A stretch of 26,388 nucleotides of DNA from Paramecium sonneborni (GCA_905182985.1 CAJJDN010000292.1:5694-32081); one strand, 5' to 3'; numbered from the stretch's first letter, positions 8,497 to 19,910 are shown. Notes: a model not told the origin generated them from the letters alone. Numbers and translations: made by a program.

Positions 8497-10957
8497 ATGA
8501 AGGTATGTAAAATAAAGAGAGTTTGGAAATAATTTAAATGGTAAAATAAGAGAAGAATAGAAATATAGTATAAAAAAATGTATATTTATATTAAATTTAT
8601 GTTAAATCAAAAATGCTTTAGGGTCAATCTCTTACAATGCATGATACTCTCATACTCAATATATAACTAATTTCAAAGTCCTTGTCTCCTCAATTTGATA
8701 CAATTAATAATTATTAGTTCAATTACATTTGTATTAATATTGCTATAAAATGTTTTTAATAAGTTCATGTTGTAAGGAACTATCATATGCATAGAAATAG
8801 ATATGGTTTGCTTAATAATAATGAATATACATAATTTAGGTAGGATACCCTTTTCATAAATAATAATAGCATAAATGATAATAAAAGACCTATTTTTGGA
8901 CTTTAAATTAGGTTAAAAAGCTCAATTATTTGCATTTTAAGCTATAATCTCAATATTTTTACTAACATATTCATATGTGAGAATAGAATAGAGAATAGCC
9001 ATAATTATTGATATCTTTAACAATATCTATATACTTAAACTCTTAAACATCAAAGTAGTAATAACAACAAATGCCATAGATTTTAACAGAAATAACTAAT
9101 ACAAATAAATAAGAAATGCTAAATTCAAAAAGAAATGTTTCATAATTTGATTTAGATTAAAATCCAATTTCTTTAGGTCATAGAGATACATCAATTACTG
9201 TTGAAATTAGTATTTAAGAAACAAGCATTTAATGTTTAGAATTATTATAAGAGGGAGTAATTTTGCTTGTTCCAGAATCTAGTTCTGCAAATTTTCCATA
9301 TTCAATTAAATATATAAACTAGGCTACAAAAAATTTATTTAATAAAGAGACAGATTAAGAAGTCCTTTAATTTATTGATGGTTTAAATACATTTTAATTA
9401 GTAAATGGGGAACCAAATGAAGAATTAACATTTACTTCTCAGTATTAAAGATAACCATCATTATATCTTTTTAAATAAACTACAGAAATTAAAGAATAGG
9501 CATAAATATAGCAAAGAAATCTGAGTTTAGATATATAATAGAGTTAAGATAAAAATTAAAAATACAAAATAAAATGTATTATAGATATGTTATTAAAATC
9601 TAAAAAATAAGAATGTATTGTAGTTTAAACTTAATTGAATTCAAAATTTACAGTTTTTACAAATTAATTAATATAAACATCATAAACATATATTAATTCA
9701 GAAAATAATTAATTAATAGAACTTACATTAGCTTTACGTAAAAATTAAAATATCATCATAATTTGTAGGGATGTTAGTCATCAACAAAAAATAAGATATT
9801 TGAAAGAATATGATAAATAAAAGTCTAAAATGCTTTCATTTGTAAGTCATGAATATCGTTCTCCATTAAATTGTATTATATAAATGTTAGAATGTGTTCT
9901 TAAATAGAATATTGTTAAAAAAGAGCCTATTATAAATGAATAATTATAAATAGCTTTAGATAACTCAAATTATATATTAAATTTATCTAATGATTTATTA
10001 GATTTAGCTTAAATAAAAAATGGAAAATTTAAAGTAGAAAAAGTACATTTTAATTTATAAATATTAATTGAAGAATGTCAAAAAATGTTTGAATTGAAAG
10101 CTAAATTAAGAGGAGTTGAATTAAATATAAATTACAATACTTTTGTTCCATAATCTCTGTATTCTGATAGGAATAGAATTAAATAAATTATTATAAATTT
10201 ATTGAGCAATGCTTTCAAATTTACTTAAAGTGGAAAAATAATAATAATTCTTGAGATGATCAGTTCAAATACTCTAAGGATTGGAGTGAGAGATGAAGGA
10301 ATTGGAATTTCAGAAGAAGATTAATTAAATTTATTTAAAGCATTCTCAAACTTAATATAGATTCAAAAAATGAAAAGAATAATCATTATTGCCATTTTAT
10401 ATTTTGATATGTAAATTGATTTATTTTTGAAAAAGAAAATTTTAAGTTATAGAGTACGTGAAATATCAGTATAGCCTTAAGAAGTTGATGAAATTACTAG
10501 TATTTACAAATTACCTTCAAATATAAAAGAAGATTAATCAAAATAATAAATTTGTCTTCATTATCTGGTAGTTGATGATGATTGTTTTAATATCTTTGTA
10601 TTTAAAGGAATGCTATAAGAATTGTATAAAAATAAAAAATACTTGTTTTTAAGTGAATTTGATATTGATTAAGCTTTATCAGGCAAAGAATCGATAGAAA
10701 AAATCAAATCAAAATAGTGTGGTAGTACTTGTTAAGGTTATAAAATTGTTTTTATGGATATTGAAATGCCTATAATGAATGGATAATAAACATCTAAAAT
10801 TATCCAGCAAAGCTTTCCAAATTAAATTATTATTGGTTGTAGTGGTTATATAGATCAATCAGAATATGAAAAATGTATCAATTCTGGAATGGCTGACTTT
10901 TTAGTTAAACCTATAAAAGAATTATCATTAATTTAAATACTAAAAAAGTATTAATGA
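8497..10957 (+). CDS. Hybrid histidine kinase with membrane segments and receiver domain
   Basis: This protein would autophosphorylate on histidine and pass phosphate to its own receiver. From ATG 8497 to TGA 10955-10957 the frame is open (811 codons) after removal of one 25-nt intron (9055-9079). Hydrophobic spans include LIQLIIISSITFVLILLQ and AQLFAFQAIISIFLLTYSYV in the first ~170 residues. Then come a sensor-like region, the H-box SHEYRSPLNCI (His about residue 443), the N-box IIINLLSNAFKFT (Asn about 563), the G1 motif DEGIGISEED (about 591) and LFKAFSN. The glycine-rich G2 lid (usually GLGL) is not present; QKMKRIIIIAILYFDMQI stands there. The receiver is intact: VVDDDCFN, FMDIEMPIMNG (Asp about 746), GCSGY and VKPI. 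Kinase function is therefore doubtful, but phosphoacceptor function is plausible. The exact start is uncertain. Confidence 0.85.
9055..9079 (+). other. 25-nt intron in histidine kinase gene
   Basis: GTAGTAATAAC...GCCATAG. Splicing joins the membrane part (IYILKLLNIK) to ILTEITNTNKQEML and makes one frame from 8497 to 10957. Confidence 0.75.
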
Positions 10958-10971
10958 TTATTTTGAATTTA

Positions 10972-10985
10972 TTTTTTTTTTTTTT
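10972..10985 (+). repeat. 14-base T homopolymer
   Basis: An uninterrupted T14 run just after the kinase stop; a likely site of length error or polymorphism. Confidence 0.9.
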
Positions 10986-11109
10986 GCTATATAAATTATC
11001 ATTTCTACAAATAAGAGATATTCTACATATAAACAGTTATTCTTAAAATTATTAATATATTTTCATTAAATTTATTATATTAGTTAACAGATTATTTGAA
11101 TTAATTAAT

Positions 11110-12077
11110 ATGGACAAATTGCCTATTGGTTATGTTAAAGGGAAAGGAAATGTATATATGAATTTTAATTCTTAAGCCTCTTGATAAAAAGTACCAAAAA
11201 ACAAATAATATGATCATGTTAAACAAACATTAAATACAGGACCAACTGTGAGAGACATTGAAGTAGTAAGTAATTCAAAAATAGCTAAAAAAAGGTCTGA
11301 ATTATTTAAACGTATCAAGTGTTCAACTGTATTTAACTTTATTAGCGTATATTTTATATATTATGAAAGGAAAATACAGAATAAGAAACAATTTATAAAT
11401 TAGCAGATTAATAACAATAAGAATAAGATCAATTTCAACAATTTGATACATAAAGTTAATACAGTTAAAAGACTAGATTTACTGAAGTATCTTAAGTTTC
11501 TGCAATTACATATGCTACAGAATAATTGGGAATTACAGATTAATCAGAATTTCTACTTTTAGATTTGAGAGATCCAGATGAATTTGAACTTTATCATATA
11601 AAAGAAGCAATCAATTTTCCTGCTCCAAATCTAAGATAAGACAAATTAACTTAATAAATTCATAGATTTGTATATTTAAATATTCATGTAGAAAAACTAA
11701 AAAGACAAACATATAATTATTTATCATTTTGATGAAAAGAATGGAATTCCATCAGCAACACTTTTTGCTGAAAAAGGATTTGAAAATGTTTATCTTTTGA
11801 GTGGTGGTATTGAAAAATTTCTTTAAAATTATCCTTAAGGTGTTATAGGAATTAAAGTACCTTCAATTCCAAAACCTGAAGGTATGATATTTAAATATAA
11901 TAACAGAAAATCCTAATAAAATTATCAAAAGGTCTAATTACAAAGAAACTGATTCTTAAATAAATAAGTCTTGATAAAAATATTAGTGATACTAAATCCA
12001 AAATTAGTTAAAAAACTAAAGTCACTAGATAATCAAGTTAACAGAAATAATAATAATCTTAATATATTGATAAATGA
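11110..12077 (+). CDS. CEP41: CEP41-like rhodanese-domain ciliary protein
   Basis: CEP41 is a basal body and ciliary protein with a rhodanese-like fold, linked in animals to tubulin glutamylation. The start MDKLPIGYVKGKGN leads through a 25-nt intron (11152-11176) to PLDKK, then VPKNKQYDHVKQTLNTGPTV, matching the family's GNPxx...PxNxxYxHxKxxLdTG opening. Introns at 11347-11369 (23 nt), 11670-11691 (22 nt) and 11882-11906 (25 nt) each restore frame. The rhodanese part has EFLLLDLRDPDEFELYHIKE, AINFPAPNLRQDKL, HIIIYHFDEKNG and GFENVYLLSGGIEKFLQNYP. No active-site cysteine is visible at the loop, as in CEP41 itself. One base is missing at the A5 run 11186-11190. A further 19-nt intron (11968-11986, starting GTC) or a one-base break is needed near the end. 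Stop TGA 12075-12077. Otherwise apparently intact. Confidence 0.78.
11152..11176 (+). other. 25-nt intron in CEP41-like gene
   Basis: GTATATATG...TCTTAAG. Joins KGKGN to PLDKK and rebuilds the conserved GNP. Confidence 0.75.
11347..11369 (+). other. 23-nt intron in CEP41-like gene
   Basis: GTATATTTT...TGAAAG. Joins STVFNFIS to ENTEQETIYKLADQ in frame. Confidence 0.8.
11670..11691 (+). other. 22-nt intron in CEP41-like gene
   Basis: GTATATTTAAA...CATGTAG. Joins QQIHRF to KNQKDKHIIIYHFDEKNG in the rhodanese domain. Confidence 0.85.
11882..11906 (+). other. 25-nt intron in CEP41-like gene
   Basis: GTATGATAT...TAACAG. Joins VPSIPKPE to ENPNKIIKRSNYKE. Confidence 0.78.
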
Positions 12078-12264
12078 TATTTTAATAAGACCAGGTTTAT
12101 GTTTATGATTATTATTGTTATTTAACAAGAGTAATTTAAATAAATATATATTTCTAATTGAATCTGCAGTAAGATTCATAATTTCATGTAATGTTAATTA
12201 TACTAAAATTTTGATTCAATTGATTCCATGAAATCAATTGTATTTAACATCAAGGTAAACTTCA

Positions 12265-12640
12265 TCAATTTGGTTTATCAAATTTTTCTAAAGCTTCTAA
12301 GGTTTCATTAATTCTATATCTATTATTACTTGTTTCATCAATTAACAAGGGAATAACATCTCTAAGTATACTTCCAATAGCTCCATCTCTTCTACCATAA
12401 ATTGTTAGCTCTGTATCTAAAAATTATGGCAAAAATGCAATCTAAAATTTTCTTTAAAGTTTAGACTAAATTATTTTTGGAGGTAGTAATAATCTCAATT
12501 ATAGATTTTCTTCAGAATTCAATACTTGGATCTAAATATTATTTAAAGTAATTTATTAATTTATTTGTTATTATTTTACTTTTAGCTAAAATAGTTTCTC
12601 GTAATTTATTTATCCAAAAATCAATTAATACTTAATATCT
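12265..12640 (-). CDS. Unrecognised minus-strand reading frame
   Basis: A frame of about 105-120 codons ends at TGA 12265-12267. It reads QVLNSEENLQLRLLLPPKII, then IAFLPQFLDTELTIYGRRDG, AIGSILRDVIPLLIDETSNN and RYRINETLEALEKFDKPN. The balanced composition and a helical C-terminal part suggest real coding sequence. I do not recognise the family. It lies just downstream, on the same strand, of the dynein relic but does not match the AAA1 continuation expected there. It could be the end of another gene joined by rearrangement, or a diverged dynein portion. No start was identified. Confidence 0.4.
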
Positions 12641-15190
12641 TATAGCTTCTAGTTCCATGTAGACTATAGCATAAACTGACCCTTCAAACACTAATAGTTA
12701 TTATGCAATCACAGACAATACTTCAATATTAATTCTATTAAATTCATCAAAGCAATACCATGCACCAGCGTTTGCCAAACCTTTATAGAATTTACCAACA
12801 ATTAAATAATCCATAGAATCAGACCAATTAAATACAAAACATTATTTTGTTAAATCTTTGGTTGATTTTGTTTTCCCAATACCAACTAATCTTGCTGAAG
12901 CATCCTCAGAATTTTAAGGAAATTTTTTTAATCACACTTTACAAAGAAATATTTTCTCAATAATAAAATTTCAAAAGCACTAAAATCAGTAACATTTCCA
13001 TTAAATAATTTTACAACAACATCTTTTGCAGGAACATTAATAACAATTAATGCATTTATAGCAGTTTGTTATTACTTTGTTAGTTTAGTTGAAACTATCA
13101 ATTCAAATGAATTTAATGGTGCAAAAAGATTCATGCAATGTTTATGGAAGATTAGTTAAGAGAAGTTAAGAATATGATGAAATTAAGTATGTGATAGGCA
13201 TTAGTAAATAATATTTCAGATTATCAAGTAAAACCAATACATAAATAGGTATAATTAATTCTTATGATGTATTTTAAATGATTCCCTAAATCTTATAGAC
13301 TAAAGAAGTAGAACAAGCTATAAAATGCGATAGTGTTATGGTGTTATGGAATATTGAGAGAAGACATTGAAAACCTAAATCAAAAATTGGTTGAATTAGT
13401 AAGAAGTACTCTTCTTAAATGTAGTTAGACTGCTGTTGGTTCTTTAGTTTGTGATAAGATTTCCAATAAATCATCAATGAAAGAAAAACAGATTCTTGCA
13501 AATTTTACTCTTTTCTTTTCCAAAATAATTATAGTTCCTTTTAAATGATTTCTAAATTTTTATTTTTGTTTTGCAATCTTTCCAATAAACCTTCTTAAGC
13601 ACTACTGAAGCATAAATTTAAGGTTATGCTTCCAAATTTAATCTACTGTTTTAAATTTCTTATTTTTATATTTGATAGACCTATCATAATTTTTTGCAAT
13701 ATCTGGTGAATCAAAAATGGGTTATCAATACATTAATTATCGTTAAAATTTACACCGTACCTCTAGTATATCTGATTTAATTTTGAGAGTAGTATTCCAA
13801 TTATTGATTCAATCCTCTAACGGACTTTTAAAATTAGAGAAAATATAGCTTATGTATTTACAAAATTTTCATCAAGTACTTATTGAATTTCATCATGATT
13901 TCAAATTATAAATGTGATAGATTTATAAGGCAACAAACTGGAAATTAATTCCTTTTCATATAGTATCTATTTAATCTAACATTATTATTATTAATATATT
14001 CAATCACGCCCATTTATATGCTTTCTACCTATATATCCTAATCTTTTCAAACTCTTCTTCCAACTAAGCTTTAACTCTTGTATTTGGTTAAGATCACAGA
14101 GCAGTACTAATATTTTTTAAAACATCCATATTTTGCATTTCTTTAAGGTGTTTAAAATTGCTGAGATTATTGGTATGTTACTTACAATATCTAATTTAAC
14201 ATTGTTTCTATCATATATTTTTTTACGCCTTTTCTCCAACTTCAACACAAAAATCAACATTTTACATTAAACCCATTTATAATTGTTTCGCGCTTTCTGA
14301 TAAAGGTTTAACAATTCCGATTCTATTTTTCAATTCTAACCAGCGTCCCTACTCCATTTTTTTTTACAAAGTGCAACCAATAAAACCTTTGGTTTAAACT
14401 CTTCAATTTGTTATTAACTGAAATTGCAATCCTTAAAACACCTTAGAGTTTTTTCTTTGAAAATCTGCAGAATTAAACTTATATGATAAATTTTCGAACT
14501 CTGCTAAGTATTTATAAGCATCTTAGGCAGTTAATCCAATTTTAGGGTCTTCCAAATTTTTTCATTTAATTTTAAAGTTTAACTTTTTCTTTTTACATAT
14601 CCTTTTATCTTTTTGCAAATAATCAAAAGTATCTATGGAATGTCTAAATAAACATCATTTTCTATCTAAATCTTCTTTTTAAAATCTGCAATAACTAAAT
14701 TCATCCAATATTTTATATATATCAAGCATTTCTAAGTTTACACTTTTAATTTGTCAACTACATTAGGAAATTTTTTTTTAATAAATTCTTTGATATCTTA
14801 AATTTCTCAATATTAGGATTCTCTTTAATTTACTCTATATTCTCTAATTGTCTTTGCATAATCTTCTTTCTTTCTTGCTCTTGTTGCTATCATATCAATG
14901 AATAATTTGCTGATTATTGATTAATTTTCACATAGATACTTTTTTATTTCTTTTCATTAAACTTAAAATATTGAAACTTCTACAATATCAGGAATTTAAG
15001 TTTTGAGTTCTACTTCCATCTGATTATATTTAAATATCACTTCTTTAAGTTAATCTATTTTACAAGGATTATCATCCATTCAATTTTTTTAAAAACTAAA
15101 TCCAATTATTCTCATCTGTAAATTTCTTAGGAACTCTTCATATTGATTATGGAATTTCTCCTCCTTATATGATTTTTCCATTTACTTTCA
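12640..15190 (-). pseudogene. Dynein heavy chain relic (stem, linker and AAA1)
   Basis: Dynein heavy chains are the AAA+ motors of cilia and cytoplasm. Reading the minus strand from 15190 down, I see stem/linker landmarks in order: QMEVELKTQIPDIVEVSIFQ, ISKLFIDMIATRARKKED, MLDIYKILDEFSYCRFQKED, FKPKVLLVALCKKKWSRDAG, HDEIQQVLDENFVNTQAIF, FDSPDIAKNY and DDLLEILSQTKEPTAVQLHL. Then come ALIVINVPAKDVVVKLFNGN, a decayed P-loop (VGIGKTKSTKDL), [20 protein letters not shown] and Walker [21 protein letters not shown]. The pieces lie in all three frames, with a TGA (14655-14657) where the family has Trp. Between 13144 and 13410 the next linker segment is in the opposite orientation. Normal heavy chains have over 4000 residues; nothing beyond AAA1 is visible. 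Clearly non-functional. Confidence 0.88.
13144..13410 (+). pseudogene. Inverted dynein linker segment inside the relic
   Basis: The plus strand here encodes MEDQLREVKNMMKLSMQALV, then KEVEQAIKCD and ENLNQKLVELVRST. These correspond to the dynein linker just before AAA1 (VExWLxxVExxM..., WTKEVEEAI, LNxLVELVRGxL). The neighbours on both sides encode adjacent dynein parts on the minus strand. The right edge is sharp: the plus-strand match ends at 13410 and the minus-strand LHLRR begins at 13410. Near the left edge the minus strand carries a second, diverged version of the same residues (LNSFELIVSTKLTK). Confidence 0.75.
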
Positions 15191-15764
15191 ATTTATGATG
15201 AATAAAAATCCTATATATTAGTATTAATAATTTTTTTTATGATATAAATTCCTAAGCCTTTTTCTTCCTTGGTAAAATATTAAAAAATCAATTAAGAATA
15301 TTTAAGTCTTTTTTTAGAATAATAAATTTTACATTATAAAAAAATCAGGATCAAATTAAGGAAAAATCTTTGATGATCTTTATCTAGAATTCTATTCCTT
15401 GCTTGGTTTTCTGATATGTGTAAATCAAGAAAAGTAATCAAAGTTAAAGCATTCTGAGATTATTAGGCACCTTTTAAATTTTATTATAATTTGAAAGATG
15501 GCAAAAGGTTTATTGATAACAGAAAAGAATCATAACTAGAGTGAGTGACTCTTCTTAATTTTACACTATTCAGTTACATCAGTATTCAATAATAATATAA
15601 ACAATTTCCTAAATTAAAGTTTTTAGAGAAGAGTTAATTGATCTTTTTATTATTCATATCTCCTATTCATAATTAGAATTTACACACCAATAAGGTTTTT
15701 AATTATCATTCAATTAATAGTCAAATATTCCTCTATTAATGATTGCATTTATAACAAACATAAC
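15191..15764. other. AT-rich stretch without a supported gene
   Basis: Lies between two minus-strand relics. The minus strand has scattered short open segments (such as KKGLGIYIIKK), which might be further dynein stem remains, but nothing I can assign. Confidence 0.4.
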
Positions 15765-18700
15765 TCATATTTTGTTTGTTAAATAATAATCATAAATAAG
15801 GAATTTAAATTTTTAGTTTAAATAGCTTATATTGAGAATGTTTCTTAAATAATTATCATAGTACAGACCAACATCAAAGTTTCTCAAAAGAATTGAACAA
15901 ATCGTTGGATTGAGCTCAAATATATTATAGAGATTTTGAATAGCCATAAAAAATATAGAAGCAGTATTAAAATTGAAATATAAATATTTTTTTCCAAGAA
16001 ATTTATATTAAACATCACTATAGAGACATCCAAACAGATATAAATATAATTTATTCAAAATTTATTAAAGTATGTGAGTAGAACCCAGCATAAATATAAA
16101 TAATAGTAATTATAAAATATCCCATCTCCATTTCACATTTGTAAAAGATATTGAATTAGGCAGGCCTGACAGAATTTAAATATATTTAATTTTGTTTTAA
16201 ATATTGATTAGATGTAAATTGTATTTTATGAAATATTAGGATCAAAACATCCTTTCATATGTTTCATACTACACAAAATTGAGTTTCTGAAAAAATCCAT
16301 CAGGAATCTTAGAGTAGAAATAAAATTGATACGACCAAGGTGCTATATACAATAAAGGTATAGTAATGGCTAAAGTGAGACCAATTATTGTGGATACCTC
16401 CTGGAAACTAAAATAAACAAATAACTTGGAAGTATCTATTTTATTTTCAAAGATTAAAATTAAATGATATTGAAAGGTGAGATTATAATAAAGTAAATAT
16501 GTTAACAAATCGATAGATAAATATATTTCGCTTAAAATAACAAAAATCGAAATCATCATCCTAATCATTAAATATTGATGAAATCTATAGGAGGAAGAAA
16601 ATAAGTGGTTTATATTAACATAACATTTGTACTAATTTTGCTACATAAATCATATGAGAAGTACTTAATTTTAACGAATAACTACATTGAAAGAATCCAT
16701 TGTTTTGTAAGTTAACTAGTCAAAATTGCTGAATATTATTGTTAAGTAATTGTTGGTTTTAATGAAACTATTAAAGTATAAAAAACAATTAAGGTGATAT
16801 TTTTAACATTGAATTGTAATTTAGAATCATTATCTAATATCTTATATCTATCATACCCAACAACACAAATAGAAAATATTTTTGAGTAACTATATATATA
16901 AAGCAATTGAATGATAAAATATATATAATCTTAATATCTGAATTCCATTTACTAAAATTATAAACATATAAAATTTTTCCTACATAATTTATATAATACG
17001 CGCAAAAGCAAAAAAATTAGAATTAGTATCAAAATGATATACTAAATCATTATAGGATCTACACATTAACTGTAAGAATTATTATTTAAGAAATATCCTT
17101 CCTAACAATGTTTACATATGTAGAACTATTATTAGAAAAGTAATAAAAACAATTACTACATGGGTAACAATTATTTGAATTATCCAAATAAAATCCTGGT
17201 CAACATTTTTAGCAAGTACCTTTTTTGAACAATAAAAGCATTAATTACTACTTTAAATTGAGCAATTTGATCTACCATAATATCCTTCAATATAAAAAAC
17301 GCAATTAGGACTAGAGGTTATACAAGTTAAAAAATTATGTGAACAAAGTGTGCAAGTAATATTATCATTTTTTAAGAATGTAGTATTACAATAATTGTAA
17401 TATAAATTGCATAATGTTCATATATTACCATTTTTAATTAATATTCATTTGACCATTCTGAACAAGTATTAAGATCTGTTCATTTAGAACATTAAAATTA
17501 CATTTAATACACTTATCAAACTTTTGATTCTGTAGCATAAACTTCACAAGCATTATCACAAGGATGAAAACCTTTATTATTTGCTATATCAATAAAAATT
17601 CTGTAAAACAATTACTTAATTTTAATTTTGAATCCTCTGTATCTATTTCACATTTTTAACATCCATTATTAGGTTGAACAATTATATCCATTTACATAGT
17701 AACTATCTTCACAAACTTAACAATTAATATCAATTCCCTTACATCTAAGGCTATGATTAAAAATGGAGTACAATTAGGAGAATTAAAACAGTATCCATCT
17801 AAACAATCTTTACAAGTTCCACTAGCATCATTACAAGACAGAAAAGGAGATGAAAATTATTGATAATATCATGCAACATAAGAAGTGCATTAAGTGGAAT
17901 CATCAACATTGCAACCTCTTTAAGATTAAATTATTTTGCTCAATTATTCTAATAATAATCTGCTTAACATGTATAAGATGTATCCATGCACAATAAGCAG
18001 AACATGCAGTTATACAATATTAACAGGATCCATCAGGTTTTTAATAATATTCAATTATACAAGATGTACATTTACAATTACTATACATTCTTAGCATGTA
18101 GAACCATCATTGCATTTTAGGCATTTTTAAGGACATATTTAACAGACATCATTAACTTATTAATAGAATTTACATATGTATAATGAGAAAAAAGTATCAC
18201 TATCGCATGCAATACTTCCTTTAACATATTGTGACATGTTTTGGATCCATTTTCATAAAAACCTGATAGATAAAGACCAAAAGTAGCAAATACCGCAAAA
18301 ATTTGGACATTTTGAACAAATATTACCATTTCTTTAAAATAGATTATAATATGTATCATACCTGAAGAAGTAGTTCCATTAGTTGCAACAAATTCACAAC
18401 TATTTCCATTTAAATTATACCCTTTAAAGTATTTAGCGCATGCATTTAAAGCAGCTGAAAACTCTAAGCATAGCCATAAACATTTAGTGCATCAATTACT
18501 AATAGCCTGCAATATAGTTAGTCTAAGTATTACTTGTGAATGTATTACAAAGATTCGAAAAAGTATCCTCAAATACAGAGAAACAAGCTGTGTTATTAGA
18601 ACATGTTAAAATTATTTCCACAAATTGTAGGTGCTCCTCTTCCTTCCAAATAAAAAACACTATAGCAGGAAGAAAATAAATTAGCTTCAACTGTACCATA

Positions 18701-19905
18701 TATATAGGTCTGGTCACATTGATAATGACAATTTGCTCTAAAAAGCCAATAATACATTAAGTTGCACTTGTACCATATTTCAAGGATTTAGATCACAATT
18801 TAGTGTGCAATTAGCTCCATACAAGCAATCAACACATTATGAGGTACAATTAATTGCATTTCTAGGATATTTTCTATAATTAGAGGCATTTAAATATCTT
18901 CTGTTATCTTCACATTTTCCTATTGAAGAATAATTTGAAATACAATTTGTACTGTATTCATCTCATGATTTACAAATTTAGCATTTGGTAAATCTGGTAA
19001 TTAATTTTAAGATTTACAAGTAAGACAAGTTTTGAACTCAACTAAAAAATTACAAATGGCATAATCTCTGGACAATTGACACGGTATACAATAGCAGATC
19101 CACCCTTTAGACACTTAGTTATACATTTTGTAAAAGTTAGAAGAGTTTGATAAAATCCAATTAAACAAGTTGTACAAGTACTCGCTTTAGGATTTCAGGC
19201 AGAGCTTTGTAACTTGAACCATTTATAATTAATCCAACTATACATCCTGTAGAAGTGTTAGCATCAGGATATTTAGTGCAAGTAACAGGTAATGATAATA
19301 TAGGATAATATCCATCAGCTTGAACTAGAAGCATCACGATTTTTTCATTAATTACTCTTTAAATAATAACCAATTTAACATGATCCACAATATGAAGCAT
19401 ATTAATTAGAACAAGAAACATTATTAGCATTTCAAGCTTAGTATTCATTACTATTATCAAGTTAAACTTGCTAAGCAAACTTAAAAAATGATTTGCCATC
19501 TGTTATATAAGATTTAAATGGAAAAAAGGATTATTTCCAATCATTACCTTAAATGGAAAATCTAGTAACACAAGATTACCATTGTGTTGGTCTAGTTGAT
19601 TTATAAGCATCACAAAGTAATTGAAATTAAGAACATGAGTTATTGTCAAACAATTCATTTATACAATCATTACATATATCTCCAGAAAGTCTTATATAAT
19701 CTAGAGTTGAATATGCTTAATATTAGTTACTACCATTAATAAAGAAGCCATTTGCTGAATTACAAAAATTACAAGGTTTTTCATATTATTTCCTAGTAGT
19801 TGTACCATTAGAGGTAAACATTATGTACATTCAATTTTATATACAAGAGACAATTACTATTACATGTTATCGACAAGTACAAGTGAAAAATGAAAGATAA
19901 TTGAA
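15765..19905 (-). pseudogene. Cysteine-rich multi-pass membrane protein, broken
   Basis: It resembles the large ciliate proteins with many furin/growth-factor-receptor-like cysteine repeats outside the cell and several membrane helices at the C-terminus. Cysteine segments appear from the N-terminal end at about 19905: KPCNFCNSANGFF, GDICNDCINELFDNNSC, TCTTCLIGFYQT, KCITKCLKGGSAIVYRV and QCVDCLYGANCTLNC, continuing with many TGT/TGC codons to about 17100. Membrane segments follow, including VSTIIGLTLAITIPLLYIAP, with a tail SFTNVKWRWDILQLLLF, ending at TGA 15765-15767. The frame changes many times in the cysteine region. An in-frame TGA (16242-16244) separates the main membrane segment from a tail that continues in the same frame. 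Function unknown; surface receptor or antigen-like role inferred. Either a pseudogene or a poor assembly. Confidence 0.72.
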
Positions 19906-19910
19906 ATAAT

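Noticed and set aside
8787..9000. Plus-strand frame starting MHRNRYGLLNNNEY, first considered as the kinase N-terminus
   Set aside because: It ends in TGA without a usable intron, while the overlapping frame from 8497 joins through a 25-nt intron into the kinase with no stop.
11968..11986. Treating the 19-nt GTC...TAG segment as a certain intron
   Set aside because: It fits the frame but is very short with an atypical start, and a one-base error explains the frame equally well.
13411..13480. Plus-strand reading CSQTAVGSLVCDK as continuation of the dynein linker
   Set aside because: The minus strand here encodes the highly conserved LSQTKEPTAVQLHLRR, so the plus-strand resemblance is a shadow.
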